The notes: generated by a model from the sequence alone, not told the origin. DNA of 64,000 bases from Pseudoalteromonas rhizosphaerae (GCF_902498845.1 NZ_CABVLM010000005.1:298444-362443), one strand, 5' to 3'. Positions 50,980 through 62,016 are shown, counted from the first letter of the stretch. Program-made: numbers and translations.

Positions 50980-51315
50980 TTACTTTTTAACCCATTCTCC
51001 GTTCACTTCAACAAAGTGACCCGATTGGGTTTTTTCAATCGTTTTAGCAGCAGCCAGCGCTTCTACTTGAGAAAGCGACAAGTTGTTCTTTTTAGCGAGC
51101 TTTAAATATTGTGCTTTACGTTTAGCATTAATTTCATCGACAACCACTTTTGCCTCTGCATTTTGCACCACAAGGCCTAAATAACCAGAGCTGTCCTCAC
51201 CCACTAGCCCTTGATTTTTTGCATCATCTAACGAAATGGCCCAAGCCGAAAACGACAAACACACCGCACTTAATAAAGTGACAATGCTTAGTTTTTTATT
51301 TTTTACTATATTCAT
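50980..51315 (-). CDS. ydbL: YdbL family (DUF1318) protein
   Basis: This 111-aa protein has a signal peptide (about residues 1-26, with AWA cleavage). The DUF1318 pattern LDDAKNQGLVGEDSSGYLGLV at 28-48 follows, and ALAAAKTIEKTQSGHFVEVNGEWVKK closes it (the last part given as GHFVEVNGEWVKK). It is the third gene of ydbH-ynbE-ydbL, a set implicated in phospholipid transport to the outer membrane in E. coli. Confidence 0.9.
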   Translation of the reverse strand: MNIVKNKKLSIVTLLSAVCLSFSAWAISLDDAKNQGLVGEDSSGYLGLVVQNAEAKVVVDEINAKRKAQYLKLAKKNNLSLSQVEALAAAKTIEKTQSGHFVEVNGEWVKK

Positions 51316-51324
51316 ACTTGCTCC

Positions 51325-51507
51325 TTAAAATAATTCGCTGTCATCACTAAATAAACTGTCGAGTTCTCTATCAACTTTTACGCGGATTTCATGATCGACC
51401 TTAACATTTAAGTTAATTGTAATAGGTTCCTTAGCGGCCACCTCAACACGATGCGTACATGCACTGAGCAATCCCAATGCGGTTAATATTACTAACCATT
51501 TAGTCAT
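51325..51507 (-). CDS. ynbE: YnbE-like outer-membrane lipoprotein
   Basis: This 60-aa lipoprotein has a lipobox in LGLLSACTH, with the modified Cys near residue 16, and the mature part is a short charged strand (EPITINLNVKVDHEIRVKVD). YnbE of E. coli is a lipoprotein that binds the C-terminus of YdbH at the outer membrane. The ATG at 51505-51507 is used, as a longer frame runs into ydbH. It overlaps the ydbH stop by 8 nt. Confidence 0.88.
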   Translation of the reverse strand: MTKWLVILTALGLLSACTHRVEVAAKEPITINLNVKVDHEIRVKVDRELDSLFSDDSELF

Positions 51508-53962
51508 TATTACTTCCTTTTGTTGAATACTCTTGTTCAACTTTTTGCGTAATTTCATCACTTAAGCGCAGTGCTCGTAATAGTGTGAACACGTTTTCTT
51601 CATGATTATAGTTAAAATTAACTTGCTGTGCTTGCTGTTGATTATACCCTTGCAAATTAACGCCTAAGGTCATCCAGCCGTCAGGTTTTAAGTTAACACT
51701 ACTTTTAATACTCTGAATATCTAAATTTTCAAGCAAGCCAAGTATAGGTCCTAACTCTTGTTGTTGAGCCTTTACCGAATTAAAAGCTGCATTATCAGTG
51801 ATAAGTAATTTAGCAGCACCTTGATTAACAAGCTGCCCACCTTTAACCTCAATACCCGCTTTTGTGAAATAAACAGGCAAGTGTCCAGCTACATTTCCCG
51901 TTAAGCTAATACCCGATTTAGCATCAAGGGTAATGACCTTGCTAGCATCTATATTGTCAAATGTAACTAATGCTTGTTGCGGCTCTTCTGTAAGGCGATA
52001 TTTATCCAGCAAGAAATGCCCTCCCATAACCTTCCCTGTAAGCTCCGTAACAGCAAGTTCATTTGCCCGTACTTGCCAAAACCCTGTTAGCTGCTTCACC
52101 ACAGCACCAGCTCGTAATTCATTTAGTTCAAATGTAGAAGGCACAACATTAAGCTGCCCTGAATCATAACGACCTATAAATTGAGTATTAAAATGCTTAG
52201 CAAGGTAATCTGTGTATAAACCACTTACACCGACTACCTGTAAAGAGAGATCGGCCTGTTGCAGATTAATATCACCAGCAATACGGCCACTGACTTTACC
52301 ATCTGTTAAGGTTGCAAGCGGCACAAATTGATGAAGCAGTGGATTAAGCTTAGTAACTAACTGCTCTGAAATGATCACCTCAAATGGATGAGCTGTGCTT
52401 GTTATATTATGCATTGCTACAAGCTCTATCCCTTCTACATATATATGATGAGATGCCTGCAGGGCACGACTTTGTAAACCTTTTGAGCTTATACGAATAT
52501 CGTTAAGTCGTAATTCTTCCGTTTGTAGCTTGGCTAACTTTGTTTCACTGGTTAAATCAAAAAACAATTCCCCTGCTGACAAACTTCCTGCAGCAGTTAG
52601 CTGATTCGCCAGCTGAGATAGTTTAATATCCCCCATATTAACAGTATCAATCTGACTCGATAAGCTAGCGGTTAAGTATTGATTACTTTGTAGCTTCGCC
52701 TTAAAAGTTGCTTGGTAATTATCAATACCAATATCATGCACTTTTAATTGCCCCAGCGCTAATTGTGCTGACAATTCGAGAGCAGGCTGTGCAGCCAATA
52801 TGCTATTTATTGAAAAATGCCCTTGTGCACTAATATGCTGCGCATCAACATCGATAAAATCAGGCAGCGCAGCCACTTTTAACTGATAGTTACCATCAAT
52901 ATCACTGCTAACAACACTCGCGGCTATATCTAATAATGCAATATCATCACTCGAAAACGACAACGCGAATTGTGCCAATAGGGTTTCTAAAGGGTTCTTT
53001 ATATCAACCGCTAACTGTTTAACATTCATGAGCAGTTGTGATCCTGCCTGCAATGTTAGCTGATCTAATGTCAATTGAGTGTCTTGCACAATGATCTTAC
53101 TAGGTAAAACTAATCGCCAATTTAACGGTATTTGCCGAGTAACAAATTGCTGCTGCGCATCATCATCGATAACACCAGCCAAACTTTGTAAACACTCATT
53201 TTTGCCATTGAGTGTTGTTGCTAATTGCTGAGCATCTAGGGTTAATGTTTTTGAATTTAAGTTATAGTGACTACTGACTTTGCCACTACTTTTAATTGTC
53301 ATCGAGCAGGTATTGATGGCGTAAGTGAAATCAGCACCTAGCTGAGTGTCTATATCAAGTACAATACCATCAAAAGCGAATCTATTTTGGCTAGTTAAAT
53401 TAAGTCCTGCAATCGAGTTTACAGTCGCGGCCTTAACTGTAGAAAGTAGTCGCTCATCAAGCTCAATATTTCCTGCCAACTTGGTATTTTTAACGTCAAC
53501 CTCAGCTTTCACATCACCAGTAACAACAAACTCATTTAACACCGGCTCATTTATGCTGATAATAAGTGGTTTTTTTAATTGAGAATGAGTGATCACTAAA
53601 CGTTTTAGGTGTAACAACGGGCGAGCTTGCGGTAGCGCCAAAGCAAGCTTTTTAGCCACACTAGGCTCACTCGAAGAATCGGGGGTTACCAGTATTAAAT
53701 TTGCACGGTTAACCGTAATGTTTTGAGTATTGGCCGTAATATCAGCTAATTCAAGCAACTGCCCTTGATAGCCAATACATGCTCGCTGTACATGGAGATC
53801 CAGATTGGTTGTTAACGACCAATCCAAACAATGCAGTTCAACTCCGGCTTGATGAAGTGAAGGAGCAACAAAATGCAAGGTGATCGGCATGCGAAAAATA
53901 TAGCCAAGTGAAAGTACACTTAGCACTAGAATTAATAACCCCCAACCTACACGCTTAAACAT
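51500..53962 (-). CDS. ydbH: YdbH family AsmA-like protein (intermembrane phospholipid transport)
   Basis: This protein of 820 aa has one N-terminal membrane anchor (residues 3-24). A long run of beta strands typical of AsmA/TamB/YhdP-type bridge proteins follows. The C-terminal ~200 residues (GVSGLYTDYLAKHFNTQFIG region, then DAKSGISLTGNVAGHLPVYF) match YdbH. In E. coli, YdbH, TamB and YhdP redundantly carry phospholipids to the outer membrane. The ATG at 53960-53962 is chosen because the longer frame would extend into the purL terminator. Confidence 0.88.
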   Translation of the reverse strand: MFKRVGWGLLILVLSVLSLGYIFRMPITLHFVAPSLHQAGVELHCLDWSLTTNLDLHVQRACIGYQGQLLELADITANTQNITVNRANLILVTPDSSSEPSVAKKLALALPQARPLLHLKRLVITHSQLKKPLIISINEPVLNEFVVTGDVKAEVDVKNTKLAGNIELDERLLSTVKAATVNSIAGLNLTSQNRFAFDGIVLDIDTQLGADFTYAINTCSMTIKSSGKVSSHYNLNSKTLTLDAQQLATTLNGKNECLQSLAGVIDDDAQQQFVTRQIPLNWRLVLPSKIIVQDTQLTLDQLTLQAGSQLLMNVKQLAVDIKNPLETLLAQFALSFSSDDIALLDIAASVVSSDIDGNYQLKVAALPDFIDVDAQHISAQGHFSINSILAAQPALELSAQLALGQLKVHDIGIDNYQATFKAKLQSNQYLTASLSSQIDTVNMGDIKLSQLANQLTAAGSLSAGELFFDLTSETKLAKLQTEELRLNDIRISSKGLQSRALQASHHIYVEGIELVAMHNITSTAHPFEVIISEQLVTKLNPLLHQFVPLATLTDGKVSGRIAGDINLQQADLSLQVVGVSGLYTDYLAKHFNTQFIGRYDSGQLNVVPSTFELNELRAGAVVKQLTGFWQVRANELAVTELTGKVMGGHFLLDKYRLTEEPQQALVTFDNIDASKVITLDAKSGISLTGNVAGHLPVYFTKAGIEVKGGQLVNQGAAKLLITDNAAFNSVKAQQQELGPILGLLENLDIQSIKSSVNLKPDGWMTLGVNLQGYNQQQAQQVNFNYNHEENVFTLLRALRLSDEITQKVEQEYSTKGSNND

Positions 53963-54002
53963 ATTATCCTTAAAATACCTTTGACCTTTGACCAGCATAA
54001 AC

Positions 54003-54030
54003 AAAAAAGGCTGCATAGTGCAGCCTTTTA
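54003..54030 (-). terminator. Intrinsic terminator of purL
   Basis: aaaggctgca (54006-54015) pairs perfectly with tgcagccttt around a 3-nt loop, with T-run on the minus strand. Three CTAG words lie between it and the purL stop. Confidence 0.88.
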
Positions 54031-54071
54031 TTCTAGTACTAGATAATGAATCTAGTGTGTATAAATATAGT

Positions 54072-57000
54072 TTAGCCTACATTTTTACGTGCATTGCGGA
54101 ACATACGCATCCATGGGCTATCTTCGCGCCACTCATCTGGGTGCCACGAGTTAGCAACCGCACGGAATACACGTTCAGGGTGTGGCATCATTACAGTAGC
54201 ACGGCCATCAGCTGAAGTAATACCTGTGATACCTTCTGGCGAGCCGTTCGGGTTAGCAGGATATTGTGTAGTAGGGTTACCGTAGTTATCAACAAACTTA
54301 ACCGCTACAGTACCTGACTCAAGCGCTGCTTTCACTGCTGCATCATTAGCAAACTCAGCATGACCTTCACCGTGAGACACTGCGATAGGCATACGAGAGC
54401 CCGCCATACCGTTGAAGAATACCGAAGGATTCTCTTGCACTTCAACTAAGCTAAAACGTGCTTCAAAACGCTCAGATTTATTCGTTACAAAGCGTGGCCA
54501 ATGTTCAGTGCCAGGGATCAACTCTTTTAATGTTGATAACATCTGACAACCGTTACACACACCTAAACTAAATGAGTCTTGGCGCTCAAAGAAGCTTTGG
54601 AACTGCTCACGTGCCATATCATTAAATAAGATTGATTTAGCCCAACCTTCACCAGCACCTAACACGTCACCGTAAGAGAAGCCGCCACATGCCACTAAGC
54701 CTTTAAACTCTTCCAGACTTAAACGCCCTTCAAGAATATCGCTCATGTGTACATCAACTGCCGCAAAACCAGCACGGTTAAATGCTGCTGCCATTTCTAA
54801 ATGCGAGTTAACACCTTGCTCTCGTAAGATAGCCATTTTAGGCTTAGCGCCTGTCGCAATATACGGTGCTGCCACATCTTCATTTAAATCGAAGTTTAGT
54901 TTAACGTTAAGACCAGGATCTTTAACATCAAACTTGGCATCAAATTCTTGCTTAGCACAATCAGGGTTATCACGACGTGCTTGCATTTGGTAGGTGGTTT
55001 CTGCCCAAATAGTACGTAATTCAGTACGCGTATTACTAAGTACAGGGTTACCAGCGCGGTTAAATACCACACTGTCGTCACTGTTAAGTGTGCCAATTTC
55101 ATGGCTGATTGCAGCAATTCCATGTTCAGCAAATACTGCGTTCACGACCTCTAAATCACTGTTAGCAACTTGGATTACCGCTCCGAGCTCTTCATTATAA
55201 AGTGCTTCAATGTCAGAACCTGTTAAACCATCTAAATTAACAGTCACACCAGTATGACCCGCAAATGCCATTTCAGCCACTGTGGTAAATAAACCACCGT
55301 CTGAACGGTCATGATAAGCAAGTAACTTATTATCAGCGACTAACGCTTGCATTGCATTGTAGAAGCCTTTTAGTAATTCAGGGCTATCTACATCTGGCGT
55401 TACATCACCTAATTGCTTATAAACTTGCGCTAAACTTGATGCACCTAGTCGGTTTTTACCTGCACCTAAGTCAACCAAGATAAGTGAGGTTTCACCTTTA
55501 TCTGTACGTAGCTGCGGAGTAACCGTTTTACGTACATCGTCAACACGACCAAACGCGGTGATAATAAGTGATAATGGTGCTGTTACTGACTTCTGCTCGC
55601 CATTCTCATCCCACTGGGTTTTCATCGACATAGAGTCTTTACCCACAGGAATGGTTAAACCAAGCGCAGGACAAAGCTCTTCACCCACCGCTTTAACTGC
55701 TTCGTAAAGACCCGCATCTTCGCCAGGGTGACCAGCTGCTGCCATCCAGTTAGCAGACAACTTAATATTTTCAAGCGGTCCAATGTTAGCACAAGCAATA
55801 TTGGTTAATGATTCAGCTACGGCCAAACGTGCTGATGCACCGTAATTAAGCAATGCTGCAGGTGTACGCTCACCAAGAGACATTGCCTCACCATGGTAAG
55901 TGTCATACGTTGCTGCAGTTACGGCACAGTTAGCAACTGGCACCTGCCAAGGACCAACCATTTGGTCACGAGCAACTAGCCCTGTTACTGAGCGGTCACC
56001 AATGGTGATCAAGAACGTCTTTTCAGCAATCGCAGGTAAACGTAATAAACGTGTTGCCGCTTCACTTACGTCAATATTTGCAGTATCCAGCGCTTTACCA
56101 ATAACTTGTTGAGATTGCGCTTCACGGTGCATTTTAGGTGCTTTGCCTAATAACACATCCAGTGGTAAATCAACGGGGTTGTTACCAAAATGGCTATCTG
56201 CAACGGTTAAATGACGCTCTTCAGTCGCTTCACCTATTACAGCATATTGCGCACGTTCACGCTTACAAATGGCTTCAAAACGGTCAAAATCTTCAACCGC
56301 GACAGCAAGTACATAACGCTCTTGAGACTCGTTACACCAGATCTCATGCGGTGCCATGCCCGGCTCATCATTCGGAATATCGCGCAGTTGGAATTTGCCC
56401 CCACGACCACCGTCATTAACAAGCTCAGGGAATGCATTTGATAAACCGCCCGCGCCGACATCGTGAATAAACGCGATTGGGTTAGCATCACCTAACTGCC
56501 AGCATTTATCGATGACTTCTTGACAACGACGTTCCATTTCTGGGTTTTCACGTTGTACTGACGCAAAATCTAAATCTTCATTTGATTGGCCTGACGCCAT
56601 TGATGAAGCAGCGCCGCCACCTAAACCAATGTTCATCGCTGGGCCACCTAACGCAATCAACTTAGCGCCAATAGGAATTTCACCTTTTTGTACATGGTCA
56701 GTACGAATATTACCTAAACCACCGGCAAGCATAATTGGCTTGTGGTAACCACGCACCTCAAGGCCATTATGACTGGTTACTTGCTCTTCATAAGTGCGGA
56801 AGTAACCAACTAAGTTTGGACGACCAAACTCATTATTAAACGCAGCGCCACCCAATGGGCCCTCAGTCATAATATCTAATGCTGTAACGATACGAGCAGG
56901 CTTACCAAAATCAGTTTCCCACGGTTGCTCGTAACCAGGAATACGTAAGTTTGATACAGTAAAGCCAACTAAACCTGCTTTTGGCTTAGAGCCACGGCCT

Positions 57001-57968
57001 GTTGCACCTTCATCACGAATTTCACCACCTGAACCGGTAGCAGCACCAGAAAATGGTGCAATCGCAGTTGGGTGGTTATGGGTTTCAACTTTCATCAAGA
57101 TTTCAATGTTCTCTTGATGATATGCATATTCACCTTCAGCATTTGGGAAGAAACGACCTGCTTTCGAACCTTTCATTACTGCGGCGTTATCTTTATAAGC
57201 AGATAATACGTTTTCAGGGTTTAGCTCGTAGGTATTTTTAATCATTTTGAATAGCGATTTAGGCTGAACTACACCATCGATGGTCCAATCTGCATTAAAA
57301 ATTTTATGACGACAATGCTCTGAGTTTGCTTGTGCAAACATAAATAATTCAATGTCGTTCGGGTTACGCCCTAACTTTTGGAAGTTTTCTACCAAGTAAT
57401 CAATTTCGTCATCAGCAAGGGCAAAACCTTGCTCAACGTTTGCAGTTGCTAGCGCTTCACGGCCGCCGGCTAAAATGTCAACTGATGACATTTGACTCGG
57501 TGCATCAGTACGGAATAACGTCGCAGCGTCGTCCATTGCGCTGTGCGTTGCTTCGGTCATGCGGTCATGTAATAAGGCTGCAACTTGATTTAATTGCTCA
57601 GCGTTTAAGTCACCTTCAACATAATAAGCGATGCCGCGCTCAACACGGTGTACTTGAGTTAAGCCACAATTATGTGCAATATCCGTCGCTTTTGAAGCCC
57701 ATGGCGAGATTGTGCCAGGACGAGGCGTTACTAACACCAAAGTGCCTGCAGGTGTATGTTCGGCAATCGTTGGACCATAGGTAAGTAACTTCTCAAGCTT
57801 AGTTTGCTCATCACTTGACAGCTGTGCGGTTAGATCTGCAAAGTGTGCATACTCAGCGTATACATTAGTGACTGGAAGTTGCGCCTGTTGGCAACGGGCT
57901 AAAATTTTCTGAACTCTAAAATCGGAAAGTGCTGGTGCACCACGAAGGATCAACATAGGTATTTTCAT
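54072..57968 (-). CDS. purL: Phosphoribosylformylglycinamidine synthase PurL
   Basis: This 1298-aa single-chain enzyme carries out the fourth step of purine synthesis. It has an N-terminal PurS-like domain with [13 protein letters not shown] at residues 7-19, a FGAM-synthase core with two AIRS-like halves ([14 protein letters not shown] near 292, KDSMSMK near 780), and a C-terminal glutaminase with the Cys in GVCNGCQML near 1140 and PHPERVFR at the end. Length matches the gammaproteobacterial form. It starts at the ATG at 57966-57968; an in-frame ATG four codons later is possible. The gene is monocistronic. Confidence 0.97.
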   Translation of the reverse strand: MKIPMLILRGAPALSDFRVQKILARCQQAQLPVTNVYAEYAHFADLTAQLSSDEQTKLEKLLTYGPTIAEHTPAGTLVLVTPRPGTISPWASKATDIAHNCGLTQVHRVERGIAYYVEGDLNAEQLNQVAALLHDRMTEATHSAMDDAATLFRTDAPSQMSSVDILAGGREALATANVEQGFALADDEIDYLVENFQKLGRNPNDIELFMFAQANSEHCRHKIFNADWTIDGVVQPKSLFKMIKNTYELNPENVLSAYKDNAAVMKGSKAGRFFPNAEGEYAYHQENIEILMKVETHNHPTAIAPFSGAATGSGGEIRDEGATGRGSKPKAGLVGFTVSNLRIPGYEQPWETDFGKPARIVTALDIMTEGPLGGAAFNNEFGRPNLVGYFRTYEEQVTSHNGLEVRGYHKPIMLAGGLGNIRTDHVQKGEIPIGAKLIALGGPAMNIGLGGGAASSMASGQSNEDLDFASVQRENPEMERRCQEVIDKCWQLGDANPIAFIHDVGAGGLSNAFPELVNDGGRGGKFQLRDIPNDEPGMAPHEIWCNESQERYVLAVAVEDFDRFEAICKRERAQYAVIGEATEERHLTVADSHFGNNPVDLPLDVLLGKAPKMHREAQSQQVIGKALDTANIDVSEAATRLLRLPAIAEKTFLITIGDRSVTGLVARDQMVGPWQVPVANCAVTAATYDTYHGEAMSLGERTPAALLNYGASARLAVAESLTNIACANIGPLENIKLSANWMAAAGHPGEDAGLYEAVKAVGEELCPALGLTIPVGKDSMSMKTQWDENGEQKSVTAPLSLIITAFGRVDDVRKTVTPQLRTDKGETSLILVDLGAGKNRLGASSLAQVYKQLGDVTPDVDSPELLKGFYNAMQALVADNKLLAYHDRSDGGLFTTVAEMAFAGHTGVTVNLDGLTGSDIEALYNEELGAVIQVANSDLEVVNAVFAEHGIAAISHEIGTLNSDDSVVFNRAGNPVLSNTRTELRTIWAETTYQMQARRDNPDCAKQEFDAKFDVKDPGLNVKLNFDLNEDVAAPYIATGAKPKMAILREQGVNSHLEMAAAFNRAGFAAVDVHMSDILEGRLSLEEFKGLVACGGFSYGDVLGAGEGWAKSILFNDMAREQFQSFFERQDSFSLGVCNGCQMLSTLKELIPGTEHWPRFVTNKSERFEARFSLVEVQENPSVFFNGMAGSRMPIAVSHGEGHAEFANDAAVKAALESGTVAVKFVDNYGNPTTQYPANPNGSPEGITGITSADGRATVMMPHPERVFRAVANSWHPDEWREDSPWMRMFRNARKNVG

Positions 57969-58209
57969 CCGGGGTTAGGGATTGAACGATATTTTAGGCG
58001 GGTATTATATACTCAAGTAACTCGGAAATACAGGTTAAGCAGGGAATTAAAATTGCGGCAAGAGCGCTATAAGTTAGCATCGTTTATTACTAATAATGCC
58101 TAGTGGCAGATGAAATATCAAACACAGTAAAGTCAACTATGACAAATCGCCAAGTGACGTCATCGCAAAGTTTTGATATAAGGGTGTAATAGCATTCAAG
58201 GGGCACAGT

Positions 58210-59730
58210 ATGTTTAAACAAAAGCTAATAACAATCATTACGTTAGTAATGCTTTTGTGTGCCTGCGATATGCAACAACAGCAATCTCAACTTAGCCAAA
58301 TAAAAACTCAAAACAAAATCAGAGTGGGTACGTTAGCTGGAGCAAGTAATTATTATCAAGCAGTGCAAGGTGAACAAGGATTTGAATATGAGTTAGCGCA
58401 AGAGTTTGCAGATCACCTTGGGGTTGAACTGGAGATGGTGCCATTTTTTAACTTATCCGACATGTTTTCACGCTTAGATAGCGGCGATTTAGACTTAATA
58501 GCCTCTGGTTTAACGTACAATAAAGTACGCGCCCAAGATTACCGTTTTGGCCCAACCTATCGCACAATTAGCCAAAAACTGGTTTATAAACAAGGTAGAG
58601 TAAGACCTCGTGATTTTGATGATCTAACCGATAACCTGACAGTACTTGCCAAAAGTAGCCATTCATTGGCACTGCAACAAATTAAACAAACTCACCCCAA
58701 TTTAAATTGGCGCGAAACAGAAGATCTCGACGAAGAAGAGCTATTACAAGCAGTGATCGATGGTGAAATTGATTACACTCTTGCCGACTCACATACCCTA
58801 TCGTTGTTTCGTCGCTATCACCCTAATCTTAGTATTGGTTTTTCTGTCACTCGTAACGATCCCATTGCTTGGCTGCTGCGCAAAGACGGCGACGATTCGT
58901 TATATGCGTTAATGGTGCCGTTTTTTGGTGAAGTAAAACAAAGTAATCAGCTTTATGTACTTGAAGAAAAATATTTTGGCCATGTCCGCCAATTTAACTA
59001 CGTTAATACCCTTGCCTATATTGAAGCAATTAAAGAAACACTGCCAAAATATCAACCTTGGTTTGAGCAATATGCAGGCAGCCTAGATTGGCGATTACTT
59101 GCAGCTTTAAGTTATCAAGAATCAATGTGGAATCCGCGAGCAAAATCCCCCACAGGAGTTCGTGGTATTATGATGCTCACTCGTGATACTGCAAAGCAGG
59201 TCGGCGTAACTAATCGTCTTGCTCCTGAGCAAAATATCAAAGGCGGCGCAGAATATTTGACGAAGCTAGAAAAACGAATTCCCGACCGCGTTCCTCAGCC
59301 AGATCGTACTTGGCTAGCTTTAGCATCCTATAATATTGGTTGGGGTCACGTGAACGATGCTCGTATTATTACCGAGCAGCAAGGTGCTAGCCCTGATAAA
59401 TGGGCTGATGTGAAAAAACGCTTACCGCTATTAATCAAAAAGCGTTACTACCGTAAAACCAAGTATGGCTATTCGCGCGGTGACGTTGCAGTCCAGTATG
59501 TGGATAATATTCGTCGTTACTACGATGCACTAGTTTGGTTAGATGAAAATGACGCGATCAGCATACCGACTACTGAACCCGATGATGCTGAACAAATAGA
59601 TCAACCTACTACCCAAGCTGCTGAGATTAAAAATCCAAAGCCTGCCACAATACAAACCACGGTCTCCCCAACAAAAGATGACAGTATCGATGAGCAAGCA
59701 CCGCAAAAAAAAGATAACGGCGAACAATAA
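58210..59730 (+). CDS. mltF: Membrane-bound lytic murein transglycosylase MltF
   Basis: This 506-aa protein has an apparent lipobox at the N-terminus (LLCAC, Cys near residue 19), which suggests acylation. A periplasmic solute-binding-like domain (about 30-265) is followed by a C-terminal SLT domain (about 280-470). The catalytic Glu is in SYQESMWNP, and GVRGIMMLT and NIGWGHVNDAR are the SLT landmarks. It cleaves peptidoglycan to 1,6-anhydro products. The tail after residue 450 is acidic and repeat-like, rich in Thr, Pro and Gln. The product joins the mpl recycling route in concept. Confidence 0.93.
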   Translation: MFKQKLITIITLVMLLCACDMQQQQSQLSQIKTQNKIRVGTLAGASNYYQAVQGEQGFEYELAQEFADHLGVELEMVPFFNLSDMFSRLDSGDLDLIASGLTYNKVRAQDYRFGPTYRTISQKLVYKQGRVRPRDFDDLTDNLTVLAKSSHSLALQQIKQTHPNLNWRETEDLDEEELLQAVIDGEIDYTLADSHTLSLFRRYHPNLSIGFSVTRNDPIAWLLRKDGDDSLYALMVPFFGEVKQSNQLYVLEEKYFGHVRQFNYVNTLAYIEAIKETLPKYQPWFEQYAGSLDWRLLAALSYQESMWNPRAKSPTGVRGIMMLTRDTAKQVGVTNRLAPEQNIKGGAEYLTKLEKRIPDRVPQPDRTWLALASYNIGWGHVNDARIITEQQGASPDKWADVKKRLPLLIKKRYYRKTKYGYSRGDVAVQYVDNIRRYYDALVWLDENDAISIPTTEPDDAEQIDQPTTQAAEIKNPKPATIQTTVSPTKDDSIDEQAPQKKDNGEQ

Positions 59731-59779
59731 AAATAACTTAAAATGCGATAGGTACGCGCAAACTAAAATATCTATTTAC

Positions 59780-59810
59780 TTGTCATCAAATGATCACTAA
59801 TGTGTAGTAT
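59780..59810 (+). promoter_or_regulatory. Candidate promoter of the small Arg-rich ORF
   Basis: A TTGTCA at 59780-59785 is followed, 17-19 nt later, by TGTAGT or TAGTAT near 59803-59810, about 55 nt before the ORF. The match to sigma-70 consensus is moderate, so the call is tentative. Confidence 0.35.
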
Positions 59811-59864
59811 CAAGTATATAATTAACTTATATCTTTTCTCACTCTCACATTTTCAGGAGAAACC

Positions 59865-60032
59865 ATGCTGAAACGTCGGCGTACACATTCGTTCAAACGA
59901 AATGTTATTTATTCATCATCTACCCGTCGCAGAATAATGCTGCGTAATTTACATAGAAAAGTAATTTGGCGTCGCAGAATGTTTGCAATGCAACAAATGG
60001 CAGAGTTAAGCATTGCAGCACCTGCAGGTTAA
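59865..60032 (+). CDS. Small Arg-rich protein (55 aa), function unknown
   Basis: A complete 55-codon frame runs from the ATG at 59865 to TAA at 60032. CAGGAGA, a near-perfect ribosome binding site, lies 4-11 nt before the ATG. The product has 12 Arg and 3 Lys but only one acidic residue. There are three RRR triplets at residues 4-6, 21-23 and 36-38, and a hydrophobic, uncharged tail (SIAAPAG). I recognise no family. Its basic, regularly spaced triplets suggest RNA or nucleic-acid binding, but that is inference. It overlaps the 3' end of tadA by 4 nt on the opposite strand. Confidence 0.6.
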   Translation: MLKRRRTHSFKRNVIYSSSTRRRIMLRNLHRKVIWRRRMFAMQQMAELSIAAPAG

Positions 60033-60532
60033 GCCTTCAGGTCACGCAAAGCTTTCTTTGCAGCTTTTATTTCTTGACGGCGGCGTTTAAAAAAATCAGA
60101 AATAGTTTGCCCACATAACTCACCTAGTATTCCGGCCTCAACTTCAACCTGATGATTTAATCTAGGATCTTGTAATAGATTCATAATAGAGCCTGCTGAT
60201 CCTGTTTTTTCATCCGCAGCACCAAACACTAAACGTTGGATACGACTGTGTACTAGCAACCCGGCGCACATAGAGCATGGCTCCAACGTGACGTATAAAG
60301 TACAATCAATCAAGCGGTAATTATTAACGACCTTGCCACCTTCGCGTATCGCAATCATCTCTGCATGAGCAGAAGGATCGTTATCGGTAATCGAACGATT
60401 GTAGCCAGCTGCAATCAACTGATTATCTTTGACCAGTACAGCACCGACAGGAATTTCATTCAACTGCTCCGCTTTTTTTGCATACTCTAGAGCTTGCGCC
60501 ATCCAATATTGATCGTTCAATTGTTCACTCAT
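60029..60532 (-). CDS. tadA: tRNA-specific adenosine deaminase TadA
   Basis: This 167-aa enzyme deaminates A34 of tRNA-Arg(ACG) to inosine. The zinc-binding HAE is in PSAHAEMIAIR near residue 58, and the second motif in LEPCSMCAGLL near 86-96. VGAVLVKDNQLIAAGYN near 28-44 is typical, as is the Arg/Lys-rich C-terminal helix (FFKRRRQEIKAAKKA). Its start is ATG at 60530-60532. Confidence 0.95.
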   Translation of the reverse strand: MSEQLNDQYWMAQALEYAKKAEQLNEIPVGAVLVKDNQLIAAGYNRSITDNDPSAHAEMIAIREGGKVVNNYRLIDCTLYVTLEPCSMCAGLLVHSRIQRLVFGAADEKTGSAGSIMNLLQDPRLNHQVEVEAGILGELCGQTISDFFKRRRQEIKAAKKALRDLKA

Positions 60533-60711
60533 TGACTTAATCTTTAACTAATTATTGTTTAATTATACTCACTTAGGCCATTAAAACGCTAAATATACTG
60601 ATTAGTGATAAAAATAAAACAAATTAAAACAGCTTTAACATGGCTCACCCCGTGCGATTTACGATATAATCTCTCGCTTTTTTTATTTAGCTCACAACAC
60701 ACGGGTAGCAA

Positions 60712-62016
60712 ATGAAATTTCCTGGACGCCGCAGGCATAAACATTATTTTCCAGTGGAAGCCAAAGATCCACTTACTAATCAACTCAACGCCAGTGATAA
60801 GTTGCAACGCAGCTACATCACAGGGATAGATCAAATCGTAGTTGATATAGAAGCTAAAGTCGATCAAGCTTTCCTTGACGAATTTCAACTGCGCCGAGGT
60901 ATGTCGCAAGTTATTGATAGTGATATAACCAATGCATTATATGACCGCTTAAAACTCAACGATATGATCGATTATGAGTTTGCAGGCGGTACTATCGGCA
61001 ACACTATGCACAACTACTCAGTATTAGCGGATGACCGCTCTGTACTACTGGGTGTGATGAGTGAAAACATTAAAATTGGTAGCTACGCTTATCGCTTTTT
61101 ATGTAACACCTCAAGTCGTGTCGATCTCGACTATTTACAACCGGTAGATGGTCCTATCGGTCGCTGCTTTACACTCATTGACGATACTGGTGAACGTACT
61201 TTTGCCATCAGCGCAGGGCTGATGAACCACCTACGACCTGAATCAATCGATCAGGAGTTAATAGAGAACTCATCGGCATTAGTGATCAGTGCTTACTTAA
61301 TGCGTACGCAAGGTTCTGAGACGATGACAGAAGCAACAATGCAAGCTGTCAAATATGCCAATGATGCTGGCATCCCTGTCGTACTCACTCTTGGTACTAA
61401 GTTTTTAATCGAGCAAGACCCTACTTGGTGGGCTAGTTTTGTTGAAAAACATGTTGATATTTTAGCAATGAATGAGGAAGAAGGGCTGGCAATAACTGGC
61501 TTTGAAGACCCTCTACTTGCTGCTGATAAAGCACTTGATTGGGTAGATTTAGTGATCTGTACCGCAGGTGAAAAAGGCTTGTTTATGGCAGGCTACATCG
61601 ATGAGCAATTTAAACGAGAAACAGAATACCCATTGCTGCCTGGCGCAATACCAGATTTCAATCGTTATGAGTTTTCGCGCGCTATGCGCAAAGTTGACTG
61701 TCAGCAGCCAATTCGTGCATACAGCCATACAGCGCCATTTATGGGTGGTCCAGACTCTATTAAGAACACCAATGGTGCAGGAGATTGTGCATTAGCGGCG
61801 GTACTACATGACTTATCGGCAAATGTTTACCATAAGCTCAATGTTGGTAATTCAGCTAAACACCAGCAACCGGCAATGACCTACTCATCATTAGCACAAA
61901 TTAGTAAGTATGCTAACCGTGCCAGTTTTGAGGTGTTAGTACAGCATTCACCGCGCTTATCTCGTGGTTTACCTGAGCGTGAAGACTGCCTCGAACAGGT
62001 TTATTGGGAGCAGTAA
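60712..62016 (+). CDS. gsk: Inosine-guanosine kinase Gsk
   Basis: This 434-aa PfkB-family kinase phosphorylates inosine and guanosine for purine salvage. FAGGTIGNTMHNYSVL near residues 89-104 is the substrate part. NTNGAGDCALAAVLHD near 352-367 holds the ATP-binding anion hole and catalytic Asp. Length matches E. coli Gsk (434 aa). It is divergent from tadA and monocistronic. A perfect inverted repeat covers the stop codon. Confidence 0.95.
   Translation: MKFPGRRRHKHYFPVEAKDPLTNQLNASDKLQRSYITGIDQIVVDIEAKVDQAFLDEFQLRRGMSQVIDSDITNALYDRLKLNDMIDYEFAGGTIGNTMHNYSVLADDRSVLLGVMSENIKIGSYAYRFLCNTSSRVDLDYLQPVDGPIGRCFTLIDDTGERTFAISAGLMNHLRPESIDQELIENSSALVISAYLMRTQGSETMTEATMQAVKYANDAGIPVVLTLGTKFLIEQDPTWWASFVEKHVDILAMNEEEGLAITGFEDPLLAADKALDWVDLVICTAGEKGLFMAGYIDEQFKRETEYPLLPGAIPDFNRYEFSRAMRKVDCQQPIRAYSHTAPFMGGPDSIKNTNGAGDCALAAVLHDLSANVYHKLNVGNSAKHQQPAMTYSSLAQISKYANRASFEVLVQHSPRLSRGLPEREDCLEQVYWEQ

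Noticed and set aside
53963..54016. N-terminal extension of the ydbH frame
   Set aside because: It would begin inside the purL terminator and add no family-conserved residues; the ATG at 53962 gives a normal membrane anchor.
58150..58180. Possible PurR-like box (TCGCAAAGTTTTGAT) near mltF
   Set aside because: Only half of the E. coli PurR consensus is matched, and it is closer to mltF than to purL, so there is no good reason to link it to purine control.
60589..60909. A 106-residue frame across the tadA-gsk gap on the minus strand
   Set aside because: It is antisense to the start of gsk and runs through the promoter region. The translation is low in similarity to anything known.
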